From Oscillospiraceae bacterium (lineage in GTDB: Bacteria; Bacillota; Clostridia; Oscillospirales; CAG-272), in assembly GCA_015065045.1 (NCBI GenBank), contig SVRB01000008.1, positions 1-26,485 of the forward strand: a DNA stretch of 26,485 bases, in the 5' to 3' direction. This document shows positions 1 through 7,795 of the stretch, in pieces. The notes beneath the pieces are model-generated. The model ran no database searches and was not told where the DNA came from. It saw nothing but the letters and a program-made list of their open reading frames with translations. The first letter of the stretch is position 1. Each line of letters starts with the position of its first letter. The position numbers and the translations under genes were made by a program.

Positions 1-42
1 CAGGATGCGAATTATATTTATCAGAACTACACTTTATCATAA
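1..42 (+). CDS. C-terminal tail of an unidentified upstream gene (partial)
   Basis: The frame starting at base 1 reads 13 codons (ending in residues NYTLS) and then TAA at 40-42. A rho-independent terminator begins 8 bases later, which is what one expects at the end of a plus-strand gene. Another frame is also open here, but it runs straight through the terminator, so this frame is preferred. The fragment is too short to identify a product. Confidence 0.45.
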   Translation, partial: QDANYIYQNYTLS

Positions 43-50
43 AATTAGAA

Positions 51-81
51 AAGTCGTATGCGGATAGCCTACGGCTTTTTT
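51..81 (+). terminator. Rho-independent terminator of the left-edge gene
   Basis: AAGTCGTA (51-58) pairs with TACGGCTT (70-77), 8 bp with one G-U pair and an 11-base loop. A run of T (76-81) follows. It sits just after the stop codon at 40-42 and isolates the cysK-like gene from upstream transcription. Confidence 0.75.
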
Positions 82-102
82 GTTTAAATTTTTATGTACC
101 TA

Positions 103-131
103 TTGCTATTTTTTGCATAATATTGTATTAT
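103..131 (+). promoter_or_regulatory. Predicted sigma-A promoter of the left cysK-like gene
   Basis: TTGCTA (103-108), a 17-base spacer and TATTAT (126-131). The expected transcript start is around 138, giving a leader of about 25 bases before the ribosome binding site AAAGAGG (151-157). Confidence 0.55.
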
Positions 132-163
132 ATAAGAGTATTATTTTTCGAAAGAGGATAAAA

Positions 164-1090
164 ATGATTTACAATAATGTACTTGAGGCTATGGGGCATA
201 CTCCCATCATTCGCCTTAATAATATGGGGGACAAAGACGGGGCTGAAATCCTTGTAAAATACGAGGGGCTTAACGTTGGTGGCTCTATTAAGACAAGAAC
301 TGCTTATAATATGATTGTTGAAGCAGAAAAACAGGGAATACTGAATGAAAATTCAATAATAGTTGAACCTACAAGCGGAAACCAGGGAATCGGTCTTGCT
401 TTGGTTGGAGCTGTAAAGAAATACCGCACTATAATCATTATGCCAGATTCTGTAAGCGAAGAAAGAAAAAAGCTTGTTGAACATTATGGCGCTGAGGTAA
501 TAACTGTTCACGATGCAGGTAATATAGGCGCTTGTATTCAGGAATGTCTTGATACAGCTCTTGAAATGGCAAAGAAGGATAAAAATGTTTTTATACCGCA
601 GCAGTTCGAAAATCCCGCAAACCCGATGGTTCACAAACGCTTTACTGCTCTTGAAATACTCGAACAGGTTGCAGGCCCTATACACGGTTTTTGCTCAGGA
701 ATTGGCACTGGTGGTACCATTACAGGAATTGGAGAGACGCTTAAGGCTTTGAATCCCGATATTGAAATCTGGGCTGTTGAGCCTGAGAACGCGGCTATTC
801 TTGCAGGCGGTACGATTGGCACACACTTGCAGATGGGTATCGGTGATGGTCTTATTCCTGATGTTTTAAATACTAAGATATATAACGATATATGTGTAAT
901 ATCAGACGAAGAAGCGATACAGACAGCGAAGGATCTTGCTACATATGAGGGTCTTATGTGCGGAATATCGAGTGGTACTAACGTTGCTGCAGCAATTAAG
1001 CTCGCTAAAAAGCTTGGAAAGGGTAAGACTGTATTAACTGTTCTTCCCGATACAGCAGAAAGATATTTTTCAACACCACTTTTTAACTAA
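164..1090 (+). CDS. CysK-family PLP-dependent enzyme (divergent cysteine synthase paralogue)
   Basis: This is a 308-residue beta-family PLP enzyme, the usual length for O-acetylserine sulfhydrylase. It would normally replace the acetate of O-acetylserine with sulfide to give cysteine in the cytoplasm. Visible motifs are the PLP lysine K43 in GGSIKTR, the substrate loop TSGNQG (70-75), the phosphate loop GTGGT (181-185), GISSGT (268-272) and LPDTAERY near the end. The open frame extends upstream to 80, but ATG 164 is chosen because AAAGAGG lies 6 bases before it and the protein then starts like the family. Several normally fixed positions differ: KDR is KTR, TSGNTG is TSGNQG, and GAGF is GDGL. 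The second copy at 25255 has the canonical forms. Substrate preference may therefore differ (another nucleophile or reverse desulfhydrase chemistry); the fold assignment is firm. Confidence 0.85.
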   Translation: MIYNNVLEAMGHTPIIRLNNMGDKDGAEILVKYEGLNVGGSIKTRTAYNMIVEAEKQGILNENSIIVEPTSGNQGIGLALVGAVKKYRTIIIMPDSVSEERKKLVEHYGAEVITVHDAGNIGACIQECLDTALEMAKKDKNVFIPQQFENPANPMVHKRFTALEILEQVAGPIHGFCSGIGTGGTITGIGETLKALNPDIEIWAVEPENAAILAGGTIGTHLQMGIGDGLIPDVLNTKIYNDICVISDEEAIQTAKDLATYEGLMCGISSGTNVAAAIKLAKKLGKGKTVLTVLPDTAERYFSTPLFN

Positions 1091-1095
1091 ATTAT

Positions 1096-1129
1096 AAAAA
1101 ACAGCTATCAAATAGATAGCTGTTTTTTT
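1096..1129. terminator. Bidirectional terminator between cysK-like and ispE
   Basis: ACAGCTATC (1101-1109) and GATAGCTGT (1115-1123) form a perfect 9-bp stem with a 5-base loop. An A-run precedes it and a T-run follows (1124-1129), so both strands get a U-tract. The ispE stop codon (1128-1130) overlaps the last T bases, so one hairpin ends two converging transcripts. Confidence 0.9.
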
Positions 1130-1991
1130 ACTTATTATATATCGGTGTACACAAGTGACAGTTTGCTCCGTATTCTTTTAATTCATCAAGCGCATTTTCT
1201 GCATTGATTTTTGAATCAAAGATACCGAATACAGACGGACCGCTTCCACTCATCATAGCGCATACTGCGTTATGTTTTAAAAGTATATTCTTTTGTTCCT
1301 GAACCTTAGGTCTCTCCGGACAAACAACGGATTCAAATGCATTAAAAATGTATTTTTTAATTTCACTTAAATCGCCTGAATTTAGCGCGTTTATTGTTTT
1401 GTCGCTTGAGTTTATTTTATACGAAGATTCAGATCGCTGCAAATCAATTTTGTTATAGGCGTAGGGGGTAGAGACACCTTCACCTGATTTTGATATTACT
1501 ATAAAACACTCAGGAAGAGGCGCGCATGGTGTAAATATATCACCAATCCCTTTTGTTATATAGCAACCGCTTCTTATACAGAAGGGCACGTCAGCTCCTA
1601 ATTTTGAACCTAATTCACAGAGGATATCTATGCTTAGGTTTGCATCGTAAATAGCGTTAAGACCCATCAGAACAGCTGCTGCATCCGTACTGCCGCCTGC
1701 AAGTCCTGCGGATATAGGTATGTTTTTGGTTATAGCAATTTTTGCACCGTTTTCTATCTCTGTATGTTCGAAAAATAGCTTTGCTGCTTTGTATGCGATA
1801 TTTTTTTCGTCGTTATGCAGTCCTGCAGAATTCGACAGAATCAAACAGTCATTTTTTGATATTGTTACAACATCGCACAATGAAACAGAATGCATTATAC
1901 TATCGATATCATGGTATGAATCAGGGCGTTTTTCACAAACTTCCAGGAATAGATTTATCTTCGCATAAGCGTTAATAGTAATAGAATTCAT
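1128..1991 (-). CDS. ispE: 4-diphosphocytidyl-2-C-methyl-D-erythritol kinase
   Basis: This GHMP-family kinase phosphorylates the 2-hydroxyl of CDP-methylerythritol with ATP, in the non-mevalonate (MEP) route to isoprenoid precursors. The 287 residues match the family length. The N-terminus NAYAKINL contains K11. The ATP-binding glycine-rich loop is GLAGGSTDAA (about 96-105), the presumed catalytic aspartate is D135 in GADVPF, and the C-terminal GHMP motif is SGSGPSVFG. ATG 1991 is preceded by GAGGA on the minus strand. The nadB stop is 15 bases upstream, so it is most likely the last gene of the long secA-nad run, ending at the bidirectional terminator. Confidence 0.95.
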   Translation of the reverse strand: MNSITINAYAKINLFLEVCEKRPDSYHDIDSIMHSVSLCDVVTISKNDCLILSNSAGLHNDEKNIAYKAAKLFFEHTEIENGAKIAITKNIPISAGLAGGSTDAAAVLMGLNAIYDANLSIDILCELGSKLGADVPFCIRSGCYITKGIGDIFTPCAPLPECFIVISKSGEGVSTPYAYNKIDLQRSESSYKINSSDKTINALNSGDLSEIKKYIFNAFESVVCPERPKVQEQKNILLKHNAVCAMMSGSGPSVFGIFDSKINAENALDELKEYGANCHLCTPIYNK

Positions 1992-2006
1992 AGATTCCTC
2001 GTGTAA

Positions 2007-3557
2007 TTATTTATTATCCTCGGAGATAATGTAGTGAGCTCCTATGCTTTCTTTTCTGCCAAGCGCGTGTGTGATTATCAACTGAGCTACTTCAACCAAG
2101 CTAAAAAGCTCGTACTGCTTGGGAGTAGAGAAGTGCTTGGTTTTGATTTCATCATAGATATCATCAATGAGCTCTTTTGCTTGTGTAAGTCCTGAGACAG
2201 TTCTTACAGCACCAACCTTTTCTGTCATTGTACGACGAATAAGAGATTCGTATTCTTCAATTTTTTCGATGCTGAGAGATTCAGTATTATTATCTGAAGT
2301 CTTGGGTAAAACATAATCACCATTGCTTCTGTTTGCCTTATTTATATCAAGAGCAGCACGTCTGCCAAAAACAAGACATTCAAGCATAGAGTTACTTGCA
2401 AGTCTGTTACCGCCATGAATACCCGTCCAAGCAACCTCGCCACACGCGTATAAGCCCTCGATATTAGTCATACCGTCAAGGTTAGTCTTAATACCACCCA
2501 TAAGGTAATGTTGCGCAGGGCGGACAGGAATGCTTTCGTATGGGACGTTTACTCCTACCTCGCGGCAAACATTGAAGATAGTGGGGAATCTGTGAGAGAA
2601 AAATTCTTCAGTCATAGATGATACGTCAAGATATACGTTTGATTCTCCTGATTTTTCAAGCTCTCTGATGATTCCTCTTGTTACTATATCGCGGGGAGCA
2701 AGCTCGCCAAGCTCGTGCTGGTTAGTCATAAATCTTTCGCCCTTAGAGTTTTTAAGCTTACCGCCTTCACCTCTGACAGCCTCAGATATAAGGAATAAGT
2801 TCTCGCTTCTTTCAGTCTTACCAACAAGTGTTGTAGGGTGGAACTGAACCATTTCCATATTTACGATCGCTGCACCTGCACGTCTCGCTGCGGCAATACC
2901 TTCACCTACAGCTCCCTTGGGGTTTGTAGTAAGCTCATAAAGAGCTCCGCAACCACCGGTACAGAGTATGATGTTGGGAGCGATAACGATCTTGGGACCA
3001 TCATCATATATAACGGCTCCGATCGCTTTCCCGTTATCCGTAATTATATCAACAAGATATGTGTCAAATAACACATCTATGTTCTTCTTAGTCAAAGCAA
3101 TCTGCCCAAGTCTGCGAGTTGTTTTTCTACCTGTAGAGTCGCCGCCGCAATGGACGATTCTTCTATGTGTATGTCCGCCCTCGAGAGTTATAAGCAAATC
3201 ACCCTCGGGGTTCACGTCGAAGGGAACATCCATTTCGACTAACTCTCTTATATTTTCAGGTCCTTCTGATACAAGAACACGAACAGCCTCTTCGTTGCAA
3301 AGTCCAGCACCTGCTCTCAATGTATCTTGTATGTGCGATTCGAATTTATCATCGGGCGCTATAACAGCCGCTATGCCACCCTGAGCAAGATATGAGTTAC
3401 TGTGTTCGATGTTTGATTTTGTGATTATCAAGCATTTTTTTGATTCATCGATGTGTAATCCAGAGTAAAGTCCTGCAATACCGCTTCCGCATATGAGTAC
3501 ATCATAGTGTAAAACTTCAAGGTTCTCAAGCGAATCTCCAAATAAGTAGCGTCTCAT
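2007..3557 (-). CDS. nadB: L-aspartate oxidase
   Basis: NadB is a cytoplasmic FAD enzyme that oxidises L-aspartate to iminoaspartate, which quinolinate synthase NadA condenses to quinolinate for NAD. In anaerobes fumarate can replace oxygen as acceptor. The 516-residue protein has the FAD dinucleotide motif GSGIAG (24-29), the SNSYLAQGGIAA stretch, a substrate loop around THRRIVH, the active-site region RPAQHYLMGGI, and the FAD-binding C-terminal signature CGEVAWTGIHGGNRLASNS. A TTG start at 3569 is possible, but ATG 3557 is chosen because GGAG (3564-3567) sits 6 bases before it and MRRYLF is a normal beginning. nadC ends 16 bases upstream, so the two are co-transcribed. nadA is not in the window. 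Confidence 0.95.
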   Translation of the reverse strand: MRRYLFGDSLENLEVLHYDVLICGSGIAGLYSGLHIDESKKCLIITKSNIEHSNSYLAQGGIAAVIAPDDKFESHIQDTLRAGAGLCNEEAVRVLVSEGPENIRELVEMDVPFDVNPEGDLLITLEGGHTHRRIVHCGGDSTGRKTTRRLGQIALTKKNIDVLFDTYLVDIITDNGKAIGAVIYDDGPKIVIAPNIILCTGGCGALYELTTNPKGAVGEGIAAARRAGAAIVNMEMVQFHPTTLVGKTERSENLFLISEAVRGEGGKLKNSKGERFMTNQHELGELAPRDIVTRGIIRELEKSGESNVYLDVSSMTEEFFSHRFPTIFNVCREVGVNVPYESIPVRPAQHYLMGGIKTNLDGMTNIEGLYACGEVAWTGIHGGNRLASNSMLECLVFGRRAALDINKANRSNGDYVLPKTSDNNTESLSIEKIEEYESLIRRTMTEKVGAVRTVSGLTQAKELIDDIYDEIKTKHFSTPKQYELFSLVEVAQLIITHALGRKESIGAHYIISEDNK

Positions 3558-3573
3558 TTTTTTCTCCAATCGG

Positions 3574-4419
3574 TTAATTATCTAAGTTAAATTTAAGGCT
3601 GATATCCATAGAGTGAACGGAGTGAGTCAAAGCGCCGATGCTAATCAAATCAACACCTGTTTTGGCTACCTTTGCCAAATCTCTCTCTCCCATGTTTCCG
3701 GATGCTTCGGATATAGCTCTGCCATTGATTATTTCAACAGCCTTAGTCATATCTTCTTCGTTCATATTATCGAGCATAATAATGTCTGCGCGAGCTTCCA
3801 ATGCCTCGTAAAGCTGTTCGAATGTTTCGATCTCAACTTCGATCTTGATCATATGGTGAGCGTTCTTTCTTGCCATTTCAACAGCTTTTGTGATTGAACC
3901 TGCAGCTGCAATATGGTTGTCCTTTATCAAAATACCGTCAGCAAGATTGAATCTATGGTTGGAACCACCACCAACTCTAACAGCATACTTTTCCAGAACT
4001 CTGATACCGGGAGTTGTTTTACGAGTGTCAGTAACCTTTGCGTTTGTACCCTCAACTGCTTTTACAGCTTCAGCTGTTCTTGTTGCAATACCGGAAAGTC
4101 TCTGCATAAGGTTAAGGCCGATTCTTTCGCCTGAAAGAAGTGTAACAGCGGGACCTTCTACTTCAGCAATTACTGTTCCTTTTTCAACGAAGTCTCCATC
4201 CTTGTTGTGTGCAGTAAAGATAACAGCGTCATCAAGAAGCTCGTATACACGTTTAGCTACACCGATACCGCAGAGAATACCGCTTTCTTTAGCGATATAT
4301 CTACCGTGAGCTTTTTTATCAGCAGGGATAACAGAAAGGGTTGTAATATCACCGTTTCCTAAATCTTCTTCCAGTGCGTTAAGTAATATCTTATCAAGAA
4401 CATTTTTTTGAATATACAT
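3574..4419 (-). CDS. nadC: Nicotinate-nucleotide pyrophosphorylase (carboxylating), quinolinate phosphoribosyltransferase
   Basis: NadC converts quinolinate and PRPP to nicotinate mononucleotide, CO2 and pyrophosphate, directly downstream of NadB/NadA chemistry. The 281 residues are typical. Visible are the N-terminal EDLGNGDIT, ERIGLNLMQRLSGIATRT, the active-site stretches DTRKTTPG and RVGGGSNHRFNL with ILIKDNHI, the beta-barrel strand IIMLDNM, and the phosphate-binding end GVDLISIGALTHS. AGAGG precedes ATG 4419 by 9 bases. The MATE gene ends 35 bases upstream; that gap is AT-rich and shows no clear promoter, so it probably belongs to the run that starts at secA. Confidence 0.96.
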   Translation of the reverse strand: MYIQKNVLDKILLNALEEDLGNGDITTLSVIPADKKAHGRYIAKESGILCGIGVAKRVYELLDDAVIFTAHNKDGDFVEKGTVIAEVEGPAVTLLSGERIGLNLMQRLSGIATRTAEAVKAVEGTNAKVTDTRKTTPGIRVLEKYAVRVGGGSNHRFNLADGILIKDNHIAAAGSITKAVEMARKNAHHMIKIEVEIETFEQLYEALEARADIIMLDNMNEEDMTKAVEIINGRAISEASGNMGERDLAKVAKTGVDLISIGALTHSVHSMDISLKFNLDN

Positions 4420-4454
4420 ATTGTGTACCTCTTATATAAATTTATATTTTTTTA

Positions 4455-5819
4455 TTATATATCAGCAGTTTGAGTTCTGATGATTTTATTGTGTAATGAA
4501 AGAAAAACAACAAGTTGAATCATAAACGATGTCAACCACGATACTGTATACGAGAAGAATAGGCATTCAGGTGAGTGGAGACTCGGGATTTGGAAAATTG
4601 TATATACCCATAAAAGCCTTATACCGCAAACACCTATAATCGATATAATCATTGGCGGAACGGATGAGCCGAGGCCTCGTAAAGCGCCTGTCGTAACATC
4701 CATCATACCACATAAAAAGTATGGAATACAAGTATATGTAATTCTGATAAGCCCGTAAGTGATGGCAAGGTCGGAGTCAGTTATGTATATACCGAGAAGC
4801 TGTTTACCAAAGATTCTAACAGAGCATCCAAGGATAATTCCGATAACTGCGACGCACCCAAGGCAAGTCCAATAAATCTTTCTTACTCGTTGATGTTGTT
4901 TTGCGCCTGTGTTTTGTCCGACAAAGTTTACTGCTGTTTGGTGGAATGCATTAAGACATACAAATACAAATCCTTCTAAATTAGAAGCAGCGGCACTTCC
5001 CGATACAAAGACATCTCCGAACGAGTTTATAGATGACTGAATTACAACGTTTGATATTGCAAATAAGCTACCTTGAATACCTGCAGGCAGGCCGATTCTT
5101 ATAATTCTCAATAATTCGTGTTTATAAAATCTAAGGTCTTTTAAAACAAGCTTGCAGGCATCGTCACGCTTCATCAACGCACGTACAACGAGAATTGCAG
5201 ATACAGCTTGAGAAATAATTGTTGCCAAAGCAACACCTGCAACGTTCATATTTAAAACTGTAACAAAAATTATGTTCAAACCAACGTTTATAAGACCGGA
5301 TATAAACAAGAATATAAGCGGACTTTTTGTGTCACCTGCAGCTCTGAGAATTGATGCGCAGAAGTTATATACCATACTGAATATAGTTCCGCAGAAATAA
5401 ATTCTCATATAAAGTGTAGACATATCTATTATGTTGGCAGGCGAGTCCATCATTTGAAGGAATGTTCTTGATAACAAAAGACCGAGAGTGGTCAGTATCA
5501 AGCCGCTAACCAATGCCGTAGGGAGCGCTGTGTGTACAGTTCTGTGTACAGTTTCCTTGTTGTTGCACCCAATGCCGTGGGCGACAGCAACACCTGACCC
5601 TACAGAAAAGCCAACAAATAGATTTATTATCAAGTTAGTAATTGAGCCGGTTGACCCAACTGCCGCTACAGACAAACTACCGCAAAATTGTCCTACAATA
5701 GCTAAGTCTGCGGCATTGTAAAAAACCTGAAGGAGACTTGTTAGTATAATAGGTATCGTATAACGAATAATGTTTGGTAGTATTGGTCCTTCAAGCATTG
5801 AGGTTGATTTTGGTTTCAT
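4455..5819 (-). CDS. MATE-family multidrug/metabolite efflux transporter
   Basis: This 454-residue polytopic membrane protein has about 12 hydrophobic segments in two halves. The N-terminus LEGPILPNIIRYTIPIIL and the segment LLQVFYNAADLAIVGQFCG, with its conserved aspartate, are typical of the MATE/DinF group of the MOP superfamily. These proteins export drugs or metabolites by antiport with H+ or Na+. Substrate cannot be read from sequence. It lies 21 bases after the duplicated membrane protein and 35 bases before nadC. A weak AGGT ribosome binding site precedes ATG 5819. Co-transcription with the NAD genes is likely, but a functional link is only conjecture. Confidence 0.92.
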   Translation of the reverse strand: MKPKSTSMLEGPILPNIIRYTIPIILTSLLQVFYNAADLAIVGQFCGSLSVAAVGSTGSITNLIINLFVGFSVGSGVAVAHGIGCNNKETVHRTVHTALPTALVSGLILTTLGLLLSRTFLQMMDSPANIIDMSTLYMRIYFCGTIFSMVYNFCASILRAAGDTKSPLIFLFISGLINVGLNIIFVTVLNMNVAGVALATIISQAVSAILVVRALMKRDDACKLVLKDLRFYKHELLRIIRIGLPAGIQGSLFAISNVVIQSSINSFGDVFVSGSAAASNLEGFVFVCLNAFHQTAVNFVGQNTGAKQHQRVRKIYWTCLGCVAVIGIILGCSVRIFGKQLLGIYITDSDLAITYGLIRITYTCIPYFLCGMMDVTTGALRGLGSSVPPMIISIIGVCGIRLLWVYTIFQIPSLHSPECLFFSYTVSWLTSFMIQLVVFLSLHNKIIRTQTADI

Positions 5820-5840
5820 ATCATATACCTAAATATATTT

Positions 5841-7151
5841 TTATAAATATTTGTATTCTACAGCGTCATTGATTGAAAATAAAAATTTTGAGATATAAAT
5901 ATACCAGATTATATTTAAAGCATAATCGATAAACATAAATGTTGGGAAATCATAAAGCAAAACCATTCTCAATATTCCGGATACACAACATAGTATTCCG
6001 ATGGCCAAACAAATTATATTTTGTTTTGAGAAAACTTTTTGTTGTTCATCGACCAACTTCGAAACAGTTTTTAACTCCTCAACAGATGCTCCTGCATAAT
6101 TTGATATTATGCTTTTTATCAAACGATATATAGCAATAAACATACCTATACAGAATATATACTTTATTGCATTAGTGATATTTACAACTATGAACAATTC
6201 ATATGCTTCAAAGTTATTCCATATATATACAGCGGGGAATTTCGCGGCAAAGTAAGACAATGTCCCCCAAGACACAATAGCGACTATGGTAAAAAACAAT
6301 GATGTTACAAAAAGCGTCCTGGTTTTACAGTACTTTTTGAGTGTTAATGCTGCAAGTAAGATGAATAAGCCACCCAAAAAGTCGGGAAGTATGTTTACAG
6401 AGTCGACAAGGAGATCAAACATAAGAAATCCGCCAACAAGGATAAATATAAAAGCTGATTTTATATTTCTTCTGATAAACAACCCTGTGTTTGTTAGTAC
6501 CTTTGTTTTGTATTCATTTTCTAAATATTCAATGAGAGCCTTGTCTTTTTTTATACTCTTAAAATAATTAACTGCATATACTAACCAAACAACACCAACG
6601 ATACTTGTAACCAATATGTTTACAGATACCAGAAGAAGTCTGTAGTTTGATAAGTAAAATTCATTTCCTGATGATATATTGTTAGAATATTCTGGTTTTG
6701 ATATATAAGATAAATCTGCTAATACGGGAAGGGAAGATTTAACGAATAAGAATATAGTTGTCAGTGTTGACAGTTCGCTTTGGTTTTTATATAAAACCGA
6801 AGAATTGGTTCTATTGCCTAAATACACAAATCCATCAAGAAGCTTCTTGAAAGCAGGGAATACATATATTAAATCAAGAACAAGGAACACAAAAGAGAAT
6901 ATCAACAAAAACATATCATTTGTATTTCCAAAGTAGGGCACACTAAACATTAAGACAAATTTAGCTATATTGACGTACATAGCTTTTATAAATGCAAGCT
7001 TGGCATTCATAAGAAGCGGCGTTAGGTCTGATAACTTTCCTAAACCCTTTATAATAAGAATACATCCAATAAAATCGGGAAGTAAATCGATAATGCTGAT
7101 ATTTGGCAAAAAGAAGAAAGTTAATCCTGCTATTAAATAAGAAATACCCAT
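5841..7151 (-). CDS. Polytopic membrane protein of unknown function with an internal duplication
   Basis: I do not recognise this 436-residue protein. It has about 10-12 hydrophobic segments and looks like two fused copies of one unit. Residues 1-40 and about 231-275 share the pattern of a hydrophobic helix, a short turn, then LPDF-x-G and another helix (LPDF at 24-27 and 255-258). The same unit, with TPDI at 24-27, starts the neighbouring 205-residue protein. A short polar linker (about 198-225) separates the halves, and a polar helix around 355-376 lies in the second. A TTG at 7169 would overlap the upstream gene; ATG 7151 is chosen because GGAGGA lies 7 bases before it, inside the last codons of that gene, only 2 bases after its stop. 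That arrangement suggests translational coupling. Confidence 0.85.
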   Translation of the reverse strand: MGISYLIAGLTFFFLPNISIIDLLPDFIGCILIIKGLGKLSDLTPLLMNAKLAFIKAMYVNIAKFVLMFSVPYFGNTNDMFLLIFSFVFLVLDLIYVFPAFKKLLDGFVYLGNRTNSSVLYKNQSELSTLTTIFLFVKSSLPVLADLSYISKPEYSNNISSGNEFYLSNYRLLLVSVNILVTSIVGVVWLVYAVNYFKSIKKDKALIEYLENEYKTKVLTNTGLFIRRNIKSAFIFILVGGFLMFDLLVDSVNILPDFLGGLFILLAALTLKKYCKTRTLFVTSLFFTIVAIVSWGTLSYFAAKFPAVYIWNNFEAYELFIVVNITNAIKYIFCIGMFIAIYRLIKSIISNYAGASVEELKTVSKLVDEQQKVFSKQNIICLAIGILCCVSGILRMVLLYDFPTFMFIDYALNIIWYIYISKFLFSINDAVEYKYL

Positions 7152-7153
7152 AT

Positions 7154-7771
7154 TTATTCCTCCGAGCAATCTTGAATCGTTTTCTTCTTTCGTGTTTTTT
7201 CCGGCATATCCTCATCACCCTCTTTGCATATCCACATATAACAAGAAAAGAGCAAGGCTGTATTCAAAATCATCCAGATATATCCGAGGATATATGTGAT
7301 CAATCCGAAAGCCATTTTTTCAATAAGGTATTTCTCAAGTGATTCAATACCCGGAAAAGGTGTTTGGAAAAACAGAATAATAAAATAATAAATTATACAT
7401 AAGGCTAAGTTTCGTTGAGCCTTGCCTTGTATTGAGTTTAATTCTGTATCAACAGCAATTTTGTAGATAGCTACAAGGAGCATGATGTTATAAACAAGTA
7501 ATAATGCCGTATAAACATAGTTCCATAAAGAATGAAATCCTGTAGATATACCTATAAAATCAAGCACCTGGAATGAAAGTGTAATAAGTGAAGAGGGAAT
7601 AAGAAAATATAAATATCTCTTCAGGTTATCAAACCCGCACCCGTATTCAGAAAGAGTTCTGAGACCGATAAAAGTTAATATAAATCCAAGTATATCAGGA
7701 GTTATATCAATACCTTTATACGGAAAACTGAATAAAAACAGATATCCAAGAAATAAATAACCAAATCCCAT
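7154..7771 (-). CDS. Membrane protein of unknown function, single-unit relative of its downstream neighbour
   Basis: This 205-residue protein has about six hydrophobic segments (roughly 2-18, 22-40, 52-72, 82-107, 122-140, 155-180) and a charged C-terminal tail rich in K, E and D (about 183-205). Its first 40 residues carry the unit also found twice in the next gene: a hydrophobic helix, then ITPDILG and a second helix ending GLRTL. A TTG at 7789 is in frame, but ATG 7771 is preferred because AGGTG lies 6 bases upstream. It begins 24 bases after the secA stop, so it is in the secA operon. Function unknown; the position next to secA is suggestive of an envelope role but proves nothing. Confidence 0.85.
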   Translation of the reverse strand: MGFGYLFLGYLFLFSFPYKGIDITPDILGFILTFIGLRTLSEYGCGFDNLKRYLYFLIPSSLITLSFQVLDFIGISTGFHSLWNYVYTALLLVYNIMLLVAIYKIAVDTELNSIQGKAQRNLALCIIYYFIILFFQTPFPGIESLEKYLIEKMAFGLITYILGYIWMILNTALLFSCYMWICKEGDEDMPEKTRKKKTIQDCSEE

Positions 7772-7795
7772 TTTTTCACCTATTATCAAGAAATG

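Noticed and set aside
3890..4309. Plus-strand open frame antisense to nadC
   Set aside because: It is an artefact of nadC codon use; nadC itself is unambiguous and the antisense frame has no ribosome binding site.
4435..4446. Palindrome TATAAATTTATA before nadC as an NAD-repressor operator
   Set aside because: A 12-base AT-only palindrome is expected by chance in this composition, and I cannot match it to a known NiaR or NrtR site.
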